Notes: generated from the sequence alone by a model not told the origin. A stretch of 64,000 bases of DNA from Caproicibacterium argilliputei (GCF_029211325.2 NZ_CP135996.1:744001-808000); one strand, 5' to 3'; positions 24,922 to 33,660 are shown, counted from the first letter of the stretch. Numbers and translations: made by a program.

Positions 24922-25049
24922 AGTTTCTTTCATTGCCTGCTTGGAAAGCGCTTATACAGACAAAGCTGTGTGACAGAATTGATGCAAAACCCAAGTCCCA
25001 TCCCAATTCCCTCTCAATTCATCATAGCAAATGCGGAAAGATTTTACAA

Positions 25050-25724
25050 TCATCCTGCAACGGCGCCGTGGATATTCGCGCGCCTTAAGGCAAACCAGCT
25101 GCCGGCACCGAACGCTCCGCTAAGCAGCAGCAAAAGCAGAATAATGCGGCTGGGCGAAGCAACTAACCATTTGGCAAAAGGGATGAGATTGACGCCAAAC
25201 AATCCGGATGCAAGGTTTATCAGAACGATCATGGATACAATCACCACGATAGCGCCGGTTCGGTTCAACCGCCAAAAAAGCAGGGAGAGGAACGTGCCGA
25301 ACAAATATAGACAGAAGAGAACCAGAAATTGAAACACGGCGTCTGTAAATACGAGTCCTGCAAATTTTTGCGTCGCGTATTTGAAAAAGAACTGCCCTTT
25401 GTCAGTTAATCCATTGCACAGAAATAGGAAAGCGGATAGAAGGAAACCGCACAGCAGATGATTGACAAAGGCAGTCAGGCGCGAAATGCCAAACTGGAGC
25501 GCCAGCCGCATCTGGCTGCGCGCGGCGACTATGGCAATGACAAATGCGAAGATAAAGAGAGAGCCTGTCAGGGAAACGGAAGTACGGCTGATCGTTTCGC
25601 CGTTCACATACAGAATGGCGGTGGTCAAAGCCGCCATGAGAAGCAAGGTAAGGAAGCAGGCCAAAATCCCTTTTGCCAATTCTTTTGAATAGTATAAAAA
25701 TATCGGCTTCAAATGCATTTTCAT
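25050..25724 (-). CDS. ABC transporter permease subunit
   Basis: A 224-residue protein with about six hydrophobic helices (for example ILACFLTLLLMAALTTAILYV and IILLLLLLSGAFGAGSW), no signal peptide and no recognisable catalytic motif. Its ATG overlaps the stop of the ATPase gene by 4 bp. With the adjacent GntR regulator it forms a YtrA-YtrB-permease-like unit. Such exporters respond to cell-wall antibiotics in Bacillus; here the substrate is unknown. Confidence 0.8.
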   Translation of the reverse strand: MKMHLKPIFLYYSKELAKGILACFLTLLLMAALTTAILYVNGETISRTSVSLTGSLFIFAFVIAIVAARSQMRLALQFGISRLTAFVNHLLCGFLLSAFLFLCNGLTDKGQFFFKYATQKFAGLVFTDAVFQFLVLFCLYLFGTFLSLLFWRLNRTGAIVVIVSMIVLINLASGLFGVNLIPFAKWLVASPSRIILLLLLLSGAFGAGSWFALRRANIHGAVAG

Positions 25725-26578
25725 AGTGGGTTTTCCTCCTCCATCAGGCTGATGAAATACGCCTGTAAATCCAATTTAGAAAATTCCAGACCGGTGGGCG
25801 GTTCAGCTTCCGGTGTTCCCTGTACGCAGGCGGTTTTTAAGCCGCCGAGTATCCGGCTGGAAAGCACAGCTTTGCCTGTAAGGTAATGGTCCAGCTGCGC
25901 GGCGGGGCCGCAGACAGAGTAAGCGGCTGCCATGAGTTCTTCTGTCGGGCAGTCGCGGATGACTTTTCCACGGCGAATCATCACCGTATGTTCCACAAGG
26001 TTTGCAATTTCCGCAATCAGATGGGTGGAAACCACAATGGTGCAGGGACGTTCCGCGTACTTTTCCATCAGCAGGCGATAAAATAAGTCACGGTGCTGTG
26101 CGTCCAGACCAAGCACCGGCTCGTCAAAGAATAAATAGGGGGTGTTGACCGCAAGCCCCAGAATCAACCGGAAGATGGAGGCGTAACCGGTGGAAAGAGA
26201 AGAAATCTTCTTGTTGGTTTTCAGTTCAAACTTTTCCGCCAAACTTTCCGCGTAGGGCAGGTCAAATTCCGGATAAAACAGCTTTGCGGCGGCAAAGGCT
26301 TTCTTTACTTTAAGGTCACTGGGAAACAGGTTTTGGTCGCCCACCAAAAAAAGCTTGTGCAGGGCGTGGTCGTTGTTGTGGACTGGCTCGCCGTCCAGCA
26401 GGACACAACCCTTGTTGGGCAGCTGCCGGTCGGCGATGATGCTCAGCAAGGTGGATTTGCCCGCACCGTTGTTGCCTAAAAGCCCGTAAATCCGGTTTTC
26501 GCCCAGCGTCAGTGACACCTGGTCGAGCGCAGTGGCTTTTCGAAATATTTTCGTTAAATTCTGGATTTCAATTGGCAT
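25721..26578 (-). CDS. ABC transporter ATP-binding protein (YtrB-like)
   Basis: A 285-residue ATPase. Walker A is GLLGNNGAGKSTLL, the signature region is SSLSTGYASIFRL (a degenerate LSGGQ, as in YtrB relatives), and Walker B is PYLFFDEPVLGLDA, followed by STHLIAEI. I chose ATG at 26578, preceded by GAGAGGG; it overlaps the end of the GntR gene by 11 bp. It pairs with the permease downstream. Confidence 0.92.
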   Translation of the reverse strand: MPIEIQNLTKIFRKATALDQVSLTLGENRIYGLLGNNGAGKSTLLSIIADRQLPNKGCVLLDGEPVHNNDHALHKLFLVGDQNLFPSDLKVKKAFAAAKLFYPEFDLPYAESLAEKFELKTNKKISSLSTGYASIFRLILGLAVNTPYLFFDEPVLGLDAQHRDLFYRLLMEKYAERPCTIVVSTHLIAEIANLVEHTVMIRRGKVIRDCPTEELMAAAYSVCGPAAQLDHYLTGKAVLSSRILGGLKTACVQGTPEAEPPTGLEFSKLDLQAYFISLMEEENPL

Positions 26579-26936
26579 TTTCAAACCCTCTCTTCATCAT
26601 TTCGGTGAGCTCGGATTCTGTCAATCCAAGGTTTTTTGCCTCTTTGATTGCCTTGTCGATAAAATCCCGGTAAAAACTTTCCCGGCGCTGGCGGCGCAGC
26701 TGCTCCTGTGCGCCCTTAGCTACAAACATCCCAATCCCTCTCTTTTTGTACAGCAGGCCTGCATCCACAAGCAGGTTAATCCCTTTCAGTGCTGTGGCAG
26801 GGTTAATTTTGTAAAGAACAGAATATTCCGTAATGGACGGCACCTGGCTTCCTTCCGAATATGCACCGCTCAAAATGCCGTTTTCCAGTTGATGTGCTAG
26901 TTGTTGAAAAATCGGTTGGTCTTCCTGAAAAGACAC
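26568..26936 (-). CDS. GntR-family regulator (YtrA subfamily)
   Basis: A 122-residue repressor with a winged helix (PIFQQLAHQLENGILSGAYSEGSQVPSITEYSVLYKINPAT at 9-50) and a short YtrA-type C-terminal tail for dimerisation instead of a ligand domain. The start is GTG at 26936, with AAAGGGG upstream. A near-perfect palindrome lies just upstream between promoter and gene, so autoregulation of the three-gene operon is likely. Confidence 0.92.
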   Translation of the reverse strand: MSFQEDQPIFQQLAHQLENGILSGAYSEGSQVPSITEYSVLYKINPATALKGINLLVDAGLLYKKRGIGMFVAKGAQEQLRRQRRESFYRDFIDKAIKEAKNLGLTESELTEMMKRGFENAN

Positions 26937-26961
26937 TGCAGTACCCCTTTCTTAATCTGTT

Positions 26962-26985
26962 GGTTAGTTACACAAGTAATTAACC
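26962..26985 (-). promoter_or_regulatory. Candidate GntR/YtrA operator
   Basis: GGTTAGTTAC and GTAATTAACC flank ACAA; the arms pair with one mismatch. The site starts 9 bp past the -10 box of the operon promoter, where a repressor would block transcription. Confidence 0.7.
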
Positions 26986-26993
26986 GTATAAGT

Positions 26994-27022
26994 AATGTAC
27001 CATGCGGTAGAAGATTTGTCAA
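26994..27022 (-). promoter_or_regulatory. Promoter of the GntR-ABC operon
   Basis: TTGACA (27017-27022), 17-bp spacer, TACATT (26994-26999) on the minus strand. Confidence 0.75.
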
Positions 27023-27084
27023 GACCTTTTTTGCATTCCTGCAGACCGGCGCAGTGCAAAACCGTATTTTTGCAAAAGCGGGCA

Positions 27085-27110
27085 TAAAAAATGCACCCGG
27101 TGAAGGGTGC
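27085..27110 (-). terminator. Terminator of the uracil-DNA glycosylase gene
   Basis: GCACCC pairs with GGGTGC across TTCACC, followed on the minus strand by a run of six or more T. Confidence 0.75.
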
Positions 27111-27174
27111 GACTTCCTGTATTTTTGTTCCAGCTGACTTCGCTCTTGTTTTAGGCGGAATAACAAAGATGGAT

Positions 27175-27747
27175 TCAAATGTCAATGTTGAGCTCGCGAA
27201 TCTTTTCCTGCAGACCGAGAAAGTCCTCAAAGGCTTCCGGCTTCTTGCGTGGGTCGCGCAGCAGTGCGGCAGGGTGCAGCGTCGCCATCATCCAGATGCC
27301 GCCTTTCTGTACCCACTGACCGTGCTGGCGGGTGATTTTGATTTTAGGGTCGAGAATCCGCATGGCGGCAATGCGTCCCAGACAGACAATGATTTTGGGG
27401 TGCATCAGGGCGGTCTGCGCACGCAGCCAGCCGATGCACGCTTCCTGCTCTTCCGGCAGGGGGTCGCGGTTTTTCGGCGGGCGGCACTTGACCATGTTGG
27501 CAATGTAAATGTTTTTATGCCGGTTCAGGTCAATGGCGTCCAGCATTTTGTCCAGAAGCTGACCGCTGCGCCCGACAAATGGCTCGCCTTGCAGGTCTTC
27601 CTGCTCACCGGGACCCTCGCCAATCAACAGGATGCCGGCATTGGGGTTTCCTATGCCAAACACCAGATTGGTGCGGGTGGCCGCCAGCGCGCAGTTTTGA
27701 CATCCGCGGCAAGCGGACTCCAATTCGTCCCAGTTTTGATAAAGCAT
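27175..27747 (-). CDS. Uracil-DNA glycosylase, family 4 (iron-sulfur type)
   Basis: A 190-residue base-excision repair enzyme that removes uracil from DNA. The 4Fe-4S cysteines are visible (CRGCQNCAL and the later [11 protein letters not shown] and IIVCLGR region), with the water-activating loop [20 protein letters not shown] and the C-terminal loop [14 protein letters not shown] at 27747 is preceded by CAGGAGG. The open frame extends upstream into the diguanylate cyclase gene but is shadow there. It starts 34 bp after that gene and is probably cotranscribed. Confidence 0.92.
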   Translation of the reverse strand: MLYQNWDELESACRGCQNCALAATRTNLVFGIGNPNAGILLIGEGPGEQEDLQGEPFVGRSGQLLDKMLDAIDLNRHKNIYIANMVKCRPPKNRDPLPEEQEACIGWLRAQTALMHPKIIVCLGRIAAMRILDPKIKITRQHGQWVQKGGIWMMATLHPAALLRDPRKKPEAFEDFLGLQEKIRELNIDI

Positions 27748-27781
27748 CTTTTTCCTCCTGAATCGGCAGTCTTGCGGGCGC

Positions 27782-29491
27782 TCAGCAGTCGGCAAACACA
27801 TAGTTGCCCGCGCCGATGTGCTTGGCATGGTAAAGGGCAGTATCTGACTTTTTATACAGTTCCTCAAACGTTGTGCCCGCTGTGGGCACAAGCGCGACGC
27901 CCATGCACGCAGAAACAGAAATTCCGTTGGCGTACCGGTGGCAGATGTGCGCGGAAAGCATGGAAATCTGCTCAGCAAGCTGTTTCTCGGTGGGTATATT
28001 CTGCAGGAACAGCACGAATTCATCGCCGCCCAGCCGACCGCAAATGTCGGTGGGTGCCGCACACGCTTGCAGTACTTCGCTGACATCTTTAATTACCTTA
28101 TCACCAAACTGGTGACCGTTTGAGTCATTGATGTGCTTAAAGTGGTCTAAGTCTACGATGACGAAGGCCTGTATACATTCGGAACGAACCAGCAGTGCCT
28201 GGCAGACACGCTCAGTCAGCGTGCGGCGGTTTAGCAGTCCGGTCAGCGAGTCAGTCTGCGAACTTTTTTCCAGCTGCAGCTGCTCACGCTTCTCTGCATC
28301 GATGTTTTTCACGGTGAGAAAGGCGCGTACGGATTTGACATAAGGGTCGCTGACCAGCTGCGCTGTGACGGAGTACCAGGTTGGTTGGGTGGTTGTGTCT
28401 GTTGCGTAGCGGAATTCCAGGCTGGCGCGGTACTGCCCAGTGTAATAGACAGAAAGCAGATGCTCACGCGTAAACATCTGAAAAAAGCGGTTTTTGTCGT
28501 CCACATAAATTAGGTGAAACGCCGCGTGTGCATGCAGACCTGAATAGGTGGAGATGCCGCTGCACATTTCCAGAATCACACGGCTGCTGCTTTCTATTTT
28601 TTCCAGATGGTCGTCGGTCAGGTCACACTCAAAGTAAGCAGTGCAGTCATGCCGAAGCTCAGCGTAGTTCTGCAGCCATTTTTCGTAGGCAATTTCTTTT
28701 TCGCGCTCGGCGGTTATGTCTTGAATGGTAATGATGGCGTGGGCACCCATGTTGTCGGATGCCGGGGCATAGACGTACTTTAAGCAGAACCAGAGGAAGT
28801 GAGAGGAAAGGGACTTGCGTGCCTGCAGAACACACTGCCCGAATGGTTTACCGGCATTCAACAAGTCGAAAAAGCGCCGCAGCTCACGCTTGCTGGAGGG
28901 GGTCAGCAGGTCGCTGCCCAGAATGGAGTCCGGCAGGTCGTAAAGCACCGAGGGAAACTCCCAGTCACTGTCAATAGTATACACAAACGTCAAAGAGTGT
29001 GAAGTCAAATCGTAGTAGCCTAAAATCGTGTGGAACTGCCGGCTGGCAGCCTTGCACATTTCTTCACTCAGGCGGACTTTTCTCTGCATTTGTTTCTGGC
29101 GGGTCAAATCCATAAAAGACCACAGAAGACCACTCTGCGGCGACCGCTGCAGGTAGCAGCGCATCAACACCGCTTTTCGCAGCCCGTTGCGACAGTCCGC
29201 ATACACTTCTTTTTCAAACAAATCCTGATGCTGTGCCAGTGCACGATGCAGGTCTTCCAGCAGAAGCGTAAGGTCTGTTTCCGGCAGAATAAAACAAAGG
29301 CTGGTAAAGCCGGCTTGCAGCGCCTGGGGGCGGGTGTAACGGAAAAGTGCGTAAAAGCGGTCGTTTGCCTCAAGGACATTTAGCGTTTCGTCAAGTGCGA
29401 CACGGCACAGCCCGCAGGGCACCGTGTTTAATGTGGTGTCCTGCCGGATGGTGTCGTCAAGATCCTTTTGCGGTTTGCGGACATCTACCAT
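27782..29491 (-). CDS. PAS-GGDEF diguanylate cyclase
   Basis: A 569-residue soluble signalling enzyme making cyclic di-GMP. The N-terminal 400 residues hold PAS-like sensor segments (LCRVALDETLNVLEANDRFYALF, later AYFECDLTDDHLEKIESSS). The GGDEF domain starts near residue 405 (TDSLTGLLNRRTL) and has an intact active site GRLGGDEFVLF. No membrane helix is present. I chose ATG at 29491, behind GGAG; the ORF continues to 29653 through the promoter. The ligand of the PAS part is unknown. Confidence 0.88.
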   Translation of the reverse strand: MVDVRKPQKDLDDTIRQDTTLNTVPCGLCRVALDETLNVLEANDRFYALFRYTRPQALQAGFTSLCFILPETDLTLLLEDLHRALAQHQDLFEKEVYADCRNGLRKAVLMRCYLQRSPQSGLLWSFMDLTRQKQMQRKVRLSEEMCKAASRQFHTILGYYDLTSHSLTFVYTIDSDWEFPSVLYDLPDSILGSDLLTPSSKRELRRFFDLLNAGKPFGQCVLQARKSLSSHFLWFCLKYVYAPASDNMGAHAIITIQDITAEREKEIAYEKWLQNYAELRHDCTAYFECDLTDDHLEKIESSSRVILEMCSGISTYSGLHAHAAFHLIYVDDKNRFFQMFTREHLLSVYYTGQYRASLEFRYATDTTTQPTWYSVTAQLVSDPYVKSVRAFLTVKNIDAEKREQLQLEKSSQTDSLTGLLNRRTLTERVCQALLVRSECIQAFVIVDLDHFKHINDSNGHQFGDKVIKDVSEVLQACAAPTDICGRLGGDEFVLFLQNIPTEKQLAEQISMLSAHICHRYANGISVSACMGVALVPTAGTTFEELYKKSDTALYHAKHIGAGNYVFADC

Positions 29492-29593
29492 GGCACTGCT
29501 CCATTCCTCTTTGCGGTACGAATTATATCGTAGCATATTTGGCTTGTTGCGAAAAGTGTTTTTACGAAAAAAGTAGAAAATACATCTATCCGA

Positions 29594-29612
29594 TTGCAGT
29601 CTTTCACTGCAA
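29594..29612. promoter_or_regulatory. Perfect inverted repeat in the diguanylate cyclase leader
   Basis: TTGCAGT and ACTGCAA flank CTTTC. It lies 30 bp downstream of the predicted -10 box and could be an operator or RNA hairpin. The rest of 29671-29774 is AT-rich with nothing recognised. Confidence 0.4.
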
Positions 29613-29641
29613 AAATAATATTCACAATTGTAATCAGAGTA

Positions 29642-29670
29642 ATTATATCGCAAAAACAGAAGCGTGTAAA
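29642..29670 (-). promoter_or_regulatory. Diguanylate cyclase promoter
   Basis: TTTACA (29665-29670), 17-bp spacer, TATAAT (29642-29647) on the minus strand. A second TATAAT lies at about 29524-29529 and may mark an alternative start. Confidence 0.65.
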
Positions 29671-29774
29671 TAGAATTACGCAGATTTTATTTTTAATATG
29701 AAAGAATTACACCAAGTACTTAAAAATTACAATAAAATTCACAGAGTATAAGGAATATAATAATCATGATGCAC

Positions 29775-29808
29775 AAAACAAAAGCCGCTGCCTATTTGCG
29801 CAGCGGCT
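29775..29808 (-). terminator. Terminator of the second Fe-ADH gene
   Basis: AGCCGCTG pairs with CAGCGGCT across about 10 nt, with a T-rich tail on the minus strand. Confidence 0.8.
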
Positions 29809-29823
29809 CCGGATAAGCGGCTC

Positions 29824-31008
29824 TTAAAAATCAACCGGCCGGTCATAGTAACAGGCGGTCAGAAGCTTCTCCATGTCTTCTTGGCTGGGCTGGCGCGGAT
29901 TGGAGCCGGTGCAGGCGTCGCTGATGGCCAGTTTCGCCACATCATGCAGCTTTGCCTGGAACTCGTCTTCCGGCACCATGCCGTTTTCGTAGTCCTTCAG
30001 GGCATGGGGAATGTTCAGCAGCTCGTTATACATATCAATCTTCGCACATAGTGCATTCACTAAGCCTGACTCATCACCGGTCAAACCCACGGTGCGGGCG
30101 ATGGTTGCATAACGTTCCCGTGTTTCCGGCACTTTTGCGTTGTACTGAATGACCTTCGGTAAGTACATGGCGTTTGCACAGCCGTGCACGATGTGGCCAT
30201 TTTTGTAAGCCGCGCCGGTTTTATGTGCCATGGAGTGGACAATGCCCAGCAGCGCATTGGAGAATGCCATGCCGGCAAGGCACTGTGCGTAGTGCATCTG
30301 CTCGCGTGCAGCCTTGTCGCCCTTGTAGGAAGCGGGCAGATACTCAAAGACCATCTGAATGGCCTGCAGAGCCAGCGGGTCGGTAAAGGGAGTGTGCAGG
30401 GTAGAAACATACGCTTCAATGGCGTGTGTCAGGGCGTCCATGCCGGTATGGGCGGTCAGCTTCGGCGGCATGGTCTCTGCCAGAGCCGGGTCGATGACGG
30501 CAATGTCCGGGGTAACGTTAAAGTCTGCAAGCGGATATTTAATACCCTTTTCATAGTCGGTAATGACAGCGAAAGCCGTAACTTCCGTTGCGGTGCCGGA
30601 GGTAGAGGGAATCGCGAGGAACTTCGCCTTGGTGCGCAGGGTGGGGAAGCCGAACGGCGTAATCAAATCCTCAAACTTGGTTTCCGGATACTCATAAAAA
30701 GTCCACATGGCCTTTGCGGCATCGATTGGGGAGCCGCCGCCGATGGCAACAATCCAGTCGGGGCCGAAGTCCTGCATGACTTTTGCGCCGCGCATGACGG
30801 TTTCTACAGACGGGTCCGGCTCTACGCCTTCAAACAGGCAGGTTTCCACGCCGGCTTCGTGCAGGTTGTCCAGTACCTTGTCCAAAAAGCCGAAGCGCTT
30901 CATGGAGCCGCCGCCAACCACGACGATTGCTTTCTTGCCAGGCAGTTTTTTGAGTTCATCCAGTGCATTTTTTCCGTAGTAAATGTCTCTGGGAAGCGTA
31001 AAACGCAT
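29824..31008 (-). CDS. Iron-containing alcohol dehydrogenase (second)
   Basis: A 394-residue group III dehydrogenase. GGGS is at 90-93, and metal ligands are D191, H195, H258 and H272. The sequence resembles the dehydrogenase half of AdhE and clostridial ethanol/butanol dehydrogenases (PRDIYYGKNALDEL, STSGTATEVTAFAVITD). ATG at 31008 follows TTGGAGG; the upstream MKKSNW start has no site. It lies just after an Rrf2 regulator on the same strand but has its own promoter. Confidence 0.92.
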   Translation of the reverse strand: MRFTLPRDIYYGKNALDELKKLPGKKAIVVVGGGSMKRFGFLDKVLDNLHEAGVETCLFEGVEPDPSVETVMRGAKVMQDFGPDWIVAIGGGSPIDAAKAMWTFYEYPETKFEDLITPFGFPTLRTKAKFLAIPSTSGTATEVTAFAVITDYEKGIKYPLADFNVTPDIAVIDPALAETMPPKLTAHTGMDALTHAIEAYVSTLHTPFTDPLALQAIQMVFEYLPASYKGDKAAREQMHYAQCLAGMAFSNALLGIVHSMAHKTGAAYKNGHIVHGCANAMYLPKVIQYNAKVPETRERYATIARTVGLTGDESGLVNALCAKIDMYNELLNIPHALKDYENGMVPEDEFQAKLHDVAKLAISDACTGSNPRQPSQEDMEKLLTACYYDRPVDF

Positions 31009-31062
31009 ATGCTTGTACCTCCAATTGCTTTTTTTCAAATTAGTTATAATTGTACCAAAAAC

Positions 31063-31090
31063 ATTATAGCATTTGTCAAAAAAGAGTCAA
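31063..31090 (-). promoter_or_regulatory. Promoter of the second Fe-ADH gene
   Basis: TTGACT (31085-31090), 16-bp spacer, TATAAT (31063-31068) on the minus strand. Confidence 0.7.
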
Positions 31091-31156
31091 GCACAATTAA
31101 CAATATTCTGCAAAAAAAGTGCACAGAATCAAACAAAGTGTCTTTGAAAGAAACGA

Positions 31157-31591
31157 CTATATGAAAAACATATAGTTTTCGCCGCTGCGGGCGGCCTCTT
31201 CCAGCAGGTCAGACAGCCGCAGTGCAGACAGTGCCTGTTCGACCGATTCCTCCAGTCGGTTTTCCACCAGATCTAGCGCGGCCTGTGCGTCCCGGGCGTC
31301 ATTGGCCAGAGTCTGGGCGGGGTGCTCAAACAGAGCGGTGTCTGTGGCGCGCAGGATGTCCAGCACACGGATCTGCGCGGGCTGCTGTGCAAGGCGATAG
31401 CCGCCCTGTGCCCCCTGGGTGGAAATGACCAGCTGCGCGCGCTTCAGCAGGGAAAAAACCTGCTCCAGGTAAATGCGGGAAATGCCCAGCCCCTCTGACA
31501 GGCGGGTGATGTTGACAACGGTGTCCTTGCCGGACTGTGCCATCCGCAGCAGCGCGGCAATGGCATAGCGGCCTTTTGCGGAAATGCGCAT
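31157..31591 (-). CDS. Rrf2-family regulator (CymR-like, no cluster cysteines)
   Basis: A 144-residue winged-helix regulator starting MRISAKGRYAIAALLRMA, with the wing in LVISTQGAQGGYRLAQ. It contains no Cys, so it cannot hold the iron-sulfur cluster of IscR or NsrR and is closer to CymR, which controls cysteine metabolism. AAGGAGG precedes the ATG. A perfect palindrome overlaps its own -10 box, suggesting autoregulation. cysK at 13908 is a possible distant target; that is inference. Confidence 0.9.
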   Translation of the reverse strand: MRISAKGRYAIAALLRMAQSGKDTVVNITRLSEGLGISRIYLEQVFSLLKRAQLVISTQGAQGGYRLAQQPAQIRVLDILRATDTALFEHPAQTLANDARDAQAALDLVENRLEESVEQALSALRLSDLLEEAARSGENYMFFI

Positions 31592-31623
31592 AGCGTTCCT
31601 CCTTCTATATCCTACTTTTTTAG

Positions 31624-31639
31624 TATCATTTATATGATA
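31624..31639 (-). promoter_or_regulatory. Candidate Rrf2 autoregulatory operator
   Basis: TATCAT-TTAT-ATGATA is a perfect palindrome (31624-31639) that covers the -10 box of the promoter below. Confidence 0.6.
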
Positions 31640-31662
31640 TACGTTCTTTGCGCTTTTGTCAA
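31634..31662 (-). promoter_or_regulatory. Rrf2 gene promoter
   Basis: TTGACA (31657-31662), 17-bp spacer, TATCAT (31634-31639) on the minus strand. Confidence 0.75.
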
Positions 31663-31674
31663 TCTGCGGCTGCT

Positions 31675-32844
31675 TTACTGTGCCTTTTTGCAGAAGCAGA
31701 GCATGCCAAACACCATGATTAGCGGAAAAGCCACCGCCAGCAGCAGACCACTCTGCAGACCACGGCTGCCTGCCCCTGCAAAGCCGGTCAACCAGGGCCC
31801 CAGAGAGCAGCCAATGTCACCGCACACCGCTAGAATCCCGAACATTGAGGTGCCGCCACTGCCAAACGAACGTGCCGCAAGGCTGTACAGTCCCGGCCAC
31901 ATCAGCGAAACCGAAAGGCCGCACAGCGCGCAGCCCAGCAGCGAAAGCGGCGCAAAGGGGGAAAGGCAGGTGAGCAGGTAGCACAGCACGCAAAGGGCGC
32001 TGCAGCCCAGCAGCGCATGGTGCAGGTTGGCTTTTTCCCCAAACAGGCCGTACAGCAGCCGTCCCGTGCCCTCCAACACAGAGAACAGGCACGGCCCCAA
32101 CAGGTCGCCAACCATCTTTTCCACACCAAGTCCGCGCTCCACAAAAAGGGAAGACCACTGACTCATGGATAGGTCGGCAGCACCCGCACAAAGGACAAGC
32201 AGCATACAAAGCAGAAACAAACGGGAATGCAGCAGACTGCCAACCGGCGTTTTTTCCTCCGGCGGGATTGCGGGCGGCATGGGAACCCGCAGAAAGCGAA
32301 TCAGGTTGACAAGGGGCACCAAGGCCCACAGCATGGGCAGGATAAACCAGCTATGCACGCCAAGCAGGTGCAGCGACAGGGTGGTTCCGGCAATCACGGC
32401 GACCTGCCCCCAGCAGCAAAACGAATGCAGCAGGCTCATGGAGGAGGCTTTTCCCGCCATGGGCAGGGCATCCAGAATCGGACTGACCAGATCTTCTACC
32501 AGACCGCTGCCCATCGCACAGCAGACCATGGCCACCGCAAGTCCGGTAAAGGGGTCGATGAGGTTCGGCAGAACGCCCATGAGCACCAGACCGGCCGCTG
32601 CCGTCAGGTGCGAACCAATCATACAGCGCCGGATGCCAATGCGGTCAACAAAGCAGACGGAAAAAAAGTCCATGCACAGCTGCGTGCCGAAGTTCAGCAG
32701 AATCAGCTGGCTGAGCTGACCGAAAGAAATTTGGTAACTGTCCTGAAACACCGTGAACAGCAGCGGTGCCAGACTGTTGACGATGCCCTGCGTCAGGTAG
32801 CAAAGGTAGCAGGCACGGCGTGTGTGCCGGTAGGTGCTGTGCAT
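31675..32844 (-). CDS. MFS transporter, function unknown
   Basis: A 389-residue protein with about twelve membrane helices and the opening ACYLCYLTQGIVNSLAPLLFTVFQDSY. The helix 2-3 loop carries VDRIGIRRCM. It looks like the FucP/sugar-type rather than drug-type MFS group by its overall pattern, but that is a weak call. ATG at 32844 has GGGAGGGGG upstream. A perfect palindrome at 32874-32888 lies in the promoter area. Confidence 0.85.
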   Translation of the reverse strand: MHSTYRHTRRACYLCYLTQGIVNSLAPLLFTVFQDSYQISFGQLSQLILLNFGTQLCMDFFSVCFVDRIGIRRCMIGSHLTAAAGLVLMGVLPNLIDPFTGLAVAMVCCAMGSGLVEDLVSPILDALPMAGKASSMSLLHSFCCWGQVAVIAGTTLSLHLLGVHSWFILPMLWALVPLVNLIRFLRVPMPPAIPPEEKTPVGSLLHSRLFLLCMLLVLCAGAADLSMSQWSSLFVERGLGVEKMVGDLLGPCLFSVLEGTGRLLYGLFGEKANLHHALLGCSALCVLCYLLTCLSPFAPLSLLGCALCGLSVSLMWPGLYSLAARSFGSGGTSMFGILAVCGDIGCSLGPWLTGFAGAGSRGLQSGLLLAVAFPLIMVFGMLCFCKKAQ

Positions 32845-32873
32845 ATGGTTCCCCCTCCCGCAAAATCGCGTTA

Positions 32874-32888
32874 TTCCATAGTATGGAA
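32874..32888 (-). promoter_or_regulatory. Palindromic candidate operator upstream of the MFS gene
   Basis: TTCCATA-G-TATGGAA is perfectly palindromic and contains the likely -10 element TACTAT. The matching -35 (TAGCAA) is poor, so an activator or repressor may act here. Confidence 0.45.
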
Positions 32889-32923
32889 GGGGCGTGTATT
32901 TTGCTACCGGGGAATTCCCACAC

Positions 32924-32953
32924 AAAAAAGGCAGCCGCTTGGCTGCCTTTTTT
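32924..32953. terminator. Bidirectional-type terminator before the MFS gene
   Basis: AAAAAAGGCAGCC-GCTT-GGCTGCCTTTTTT. On the minus strand it ends the lipoprotein gene at 32964. Confidence 0.9.
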
Positions 32954-32963
32954 ATAGTTTGGG

Positions 32964-33563
32964 TTATTTTTGTTCCTGCAGGGCTTTTATCAGACCGCTG
33001 TCGTTGTCAATGCGAAAGAAGCAAAGCTTGCCGCTGTCGTTAAATTGCACCGTGCCGGTGATTTTTGCGGTTTGGTTGATACTCTCTCCCTTGCCGTACT
33101 GTACGTTTGCAGTAAAAGAGTACCCCGTGTCTGTTTTGGAAACTTGTACGGCATCGTCTTTTAGCTGCATCCGCTGTCCGGAATCCTGTGCAAAGCCGTG
33201 GTACAGAGAAAGCGCATTTGCAACAAAGGTCGAGTAAGCATCCGCCGTAAAAGCGGATTGCACCGGAGTGTCCGGCAGGCTTTCCCTGCTTGCAGAATCC
33301 GTTTTAGAAACGCCTTCGCCCAAGACCTGTGTGCTGCTTTGCCCGATGTATGCCGCATTTGGTCCATTAAACAGCGTGGTCAGTGTCTGGCGAACGACCA
33401 TCTGCTGTTCAACCGATGCAGTTGGGGTGGTTGCGCTGCTGGCGGATATCGTGCCTTGCGGGGTGCCGGAACTGGAGACTACTGGTTTTTCTGCGCCGCA
33501 GCCCGATGCGGTCAGCAGGCACGCAGCCAGTAAAAATGGTAAAATGGATTTTGAAAAGCGCAT
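32964..33563 (-). CDS. Lipoprotein of unknown function
   Basis: A 199-residue exported protein with a clear lipobox (LLAACLLTASGC, Cys at 22). A Ser/Thr-rich linker runs to about residue 50, then a globular domain with SAFTADAYSTFVANALSLYHGF and alternating beta-like stretches (FTANVQYGKGESINQTAKITGTVQF). This resembles small NTF2-like or YfhG-like lipoprotein domains but I do not recognise a family. GGGAGG precedes the ATG. It is a single-gene unit. Confidence 0.8.
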   Translation of the reverse strand: MRFSKSILPFLLAACLLTASGCGAEKPVVSSSGTPQGTISASSATTPTASVEQQMVVRQTLTTLFNGPNAAYIGQSSTQVLGEGVSKTDSASRESLPDTPVQSAFTADAYSTFVANALSLYHGFAQDSGQRMQLKDDAVQVSKTDTGYSFTANVQYGKGESINQTAKITGTVQFNDSGKLCFFRIDNDSGLIKALQEQK

Positions 33564-33660
33564 GTTTTTCCTCCCAATTGTCTATTGTATTAAGAAATCA
33601 TCCATGCGGAGACCATGCAAAAGATTTAAAGAAAGGATCATTTGCTAAACTTGAGTTATA

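Noticed and set aside
31070..31110. Rex operator upstream of the second Fe-ADH
   Set aside because: Only a half site (TTGTTAA) is seen; the second half does not match.
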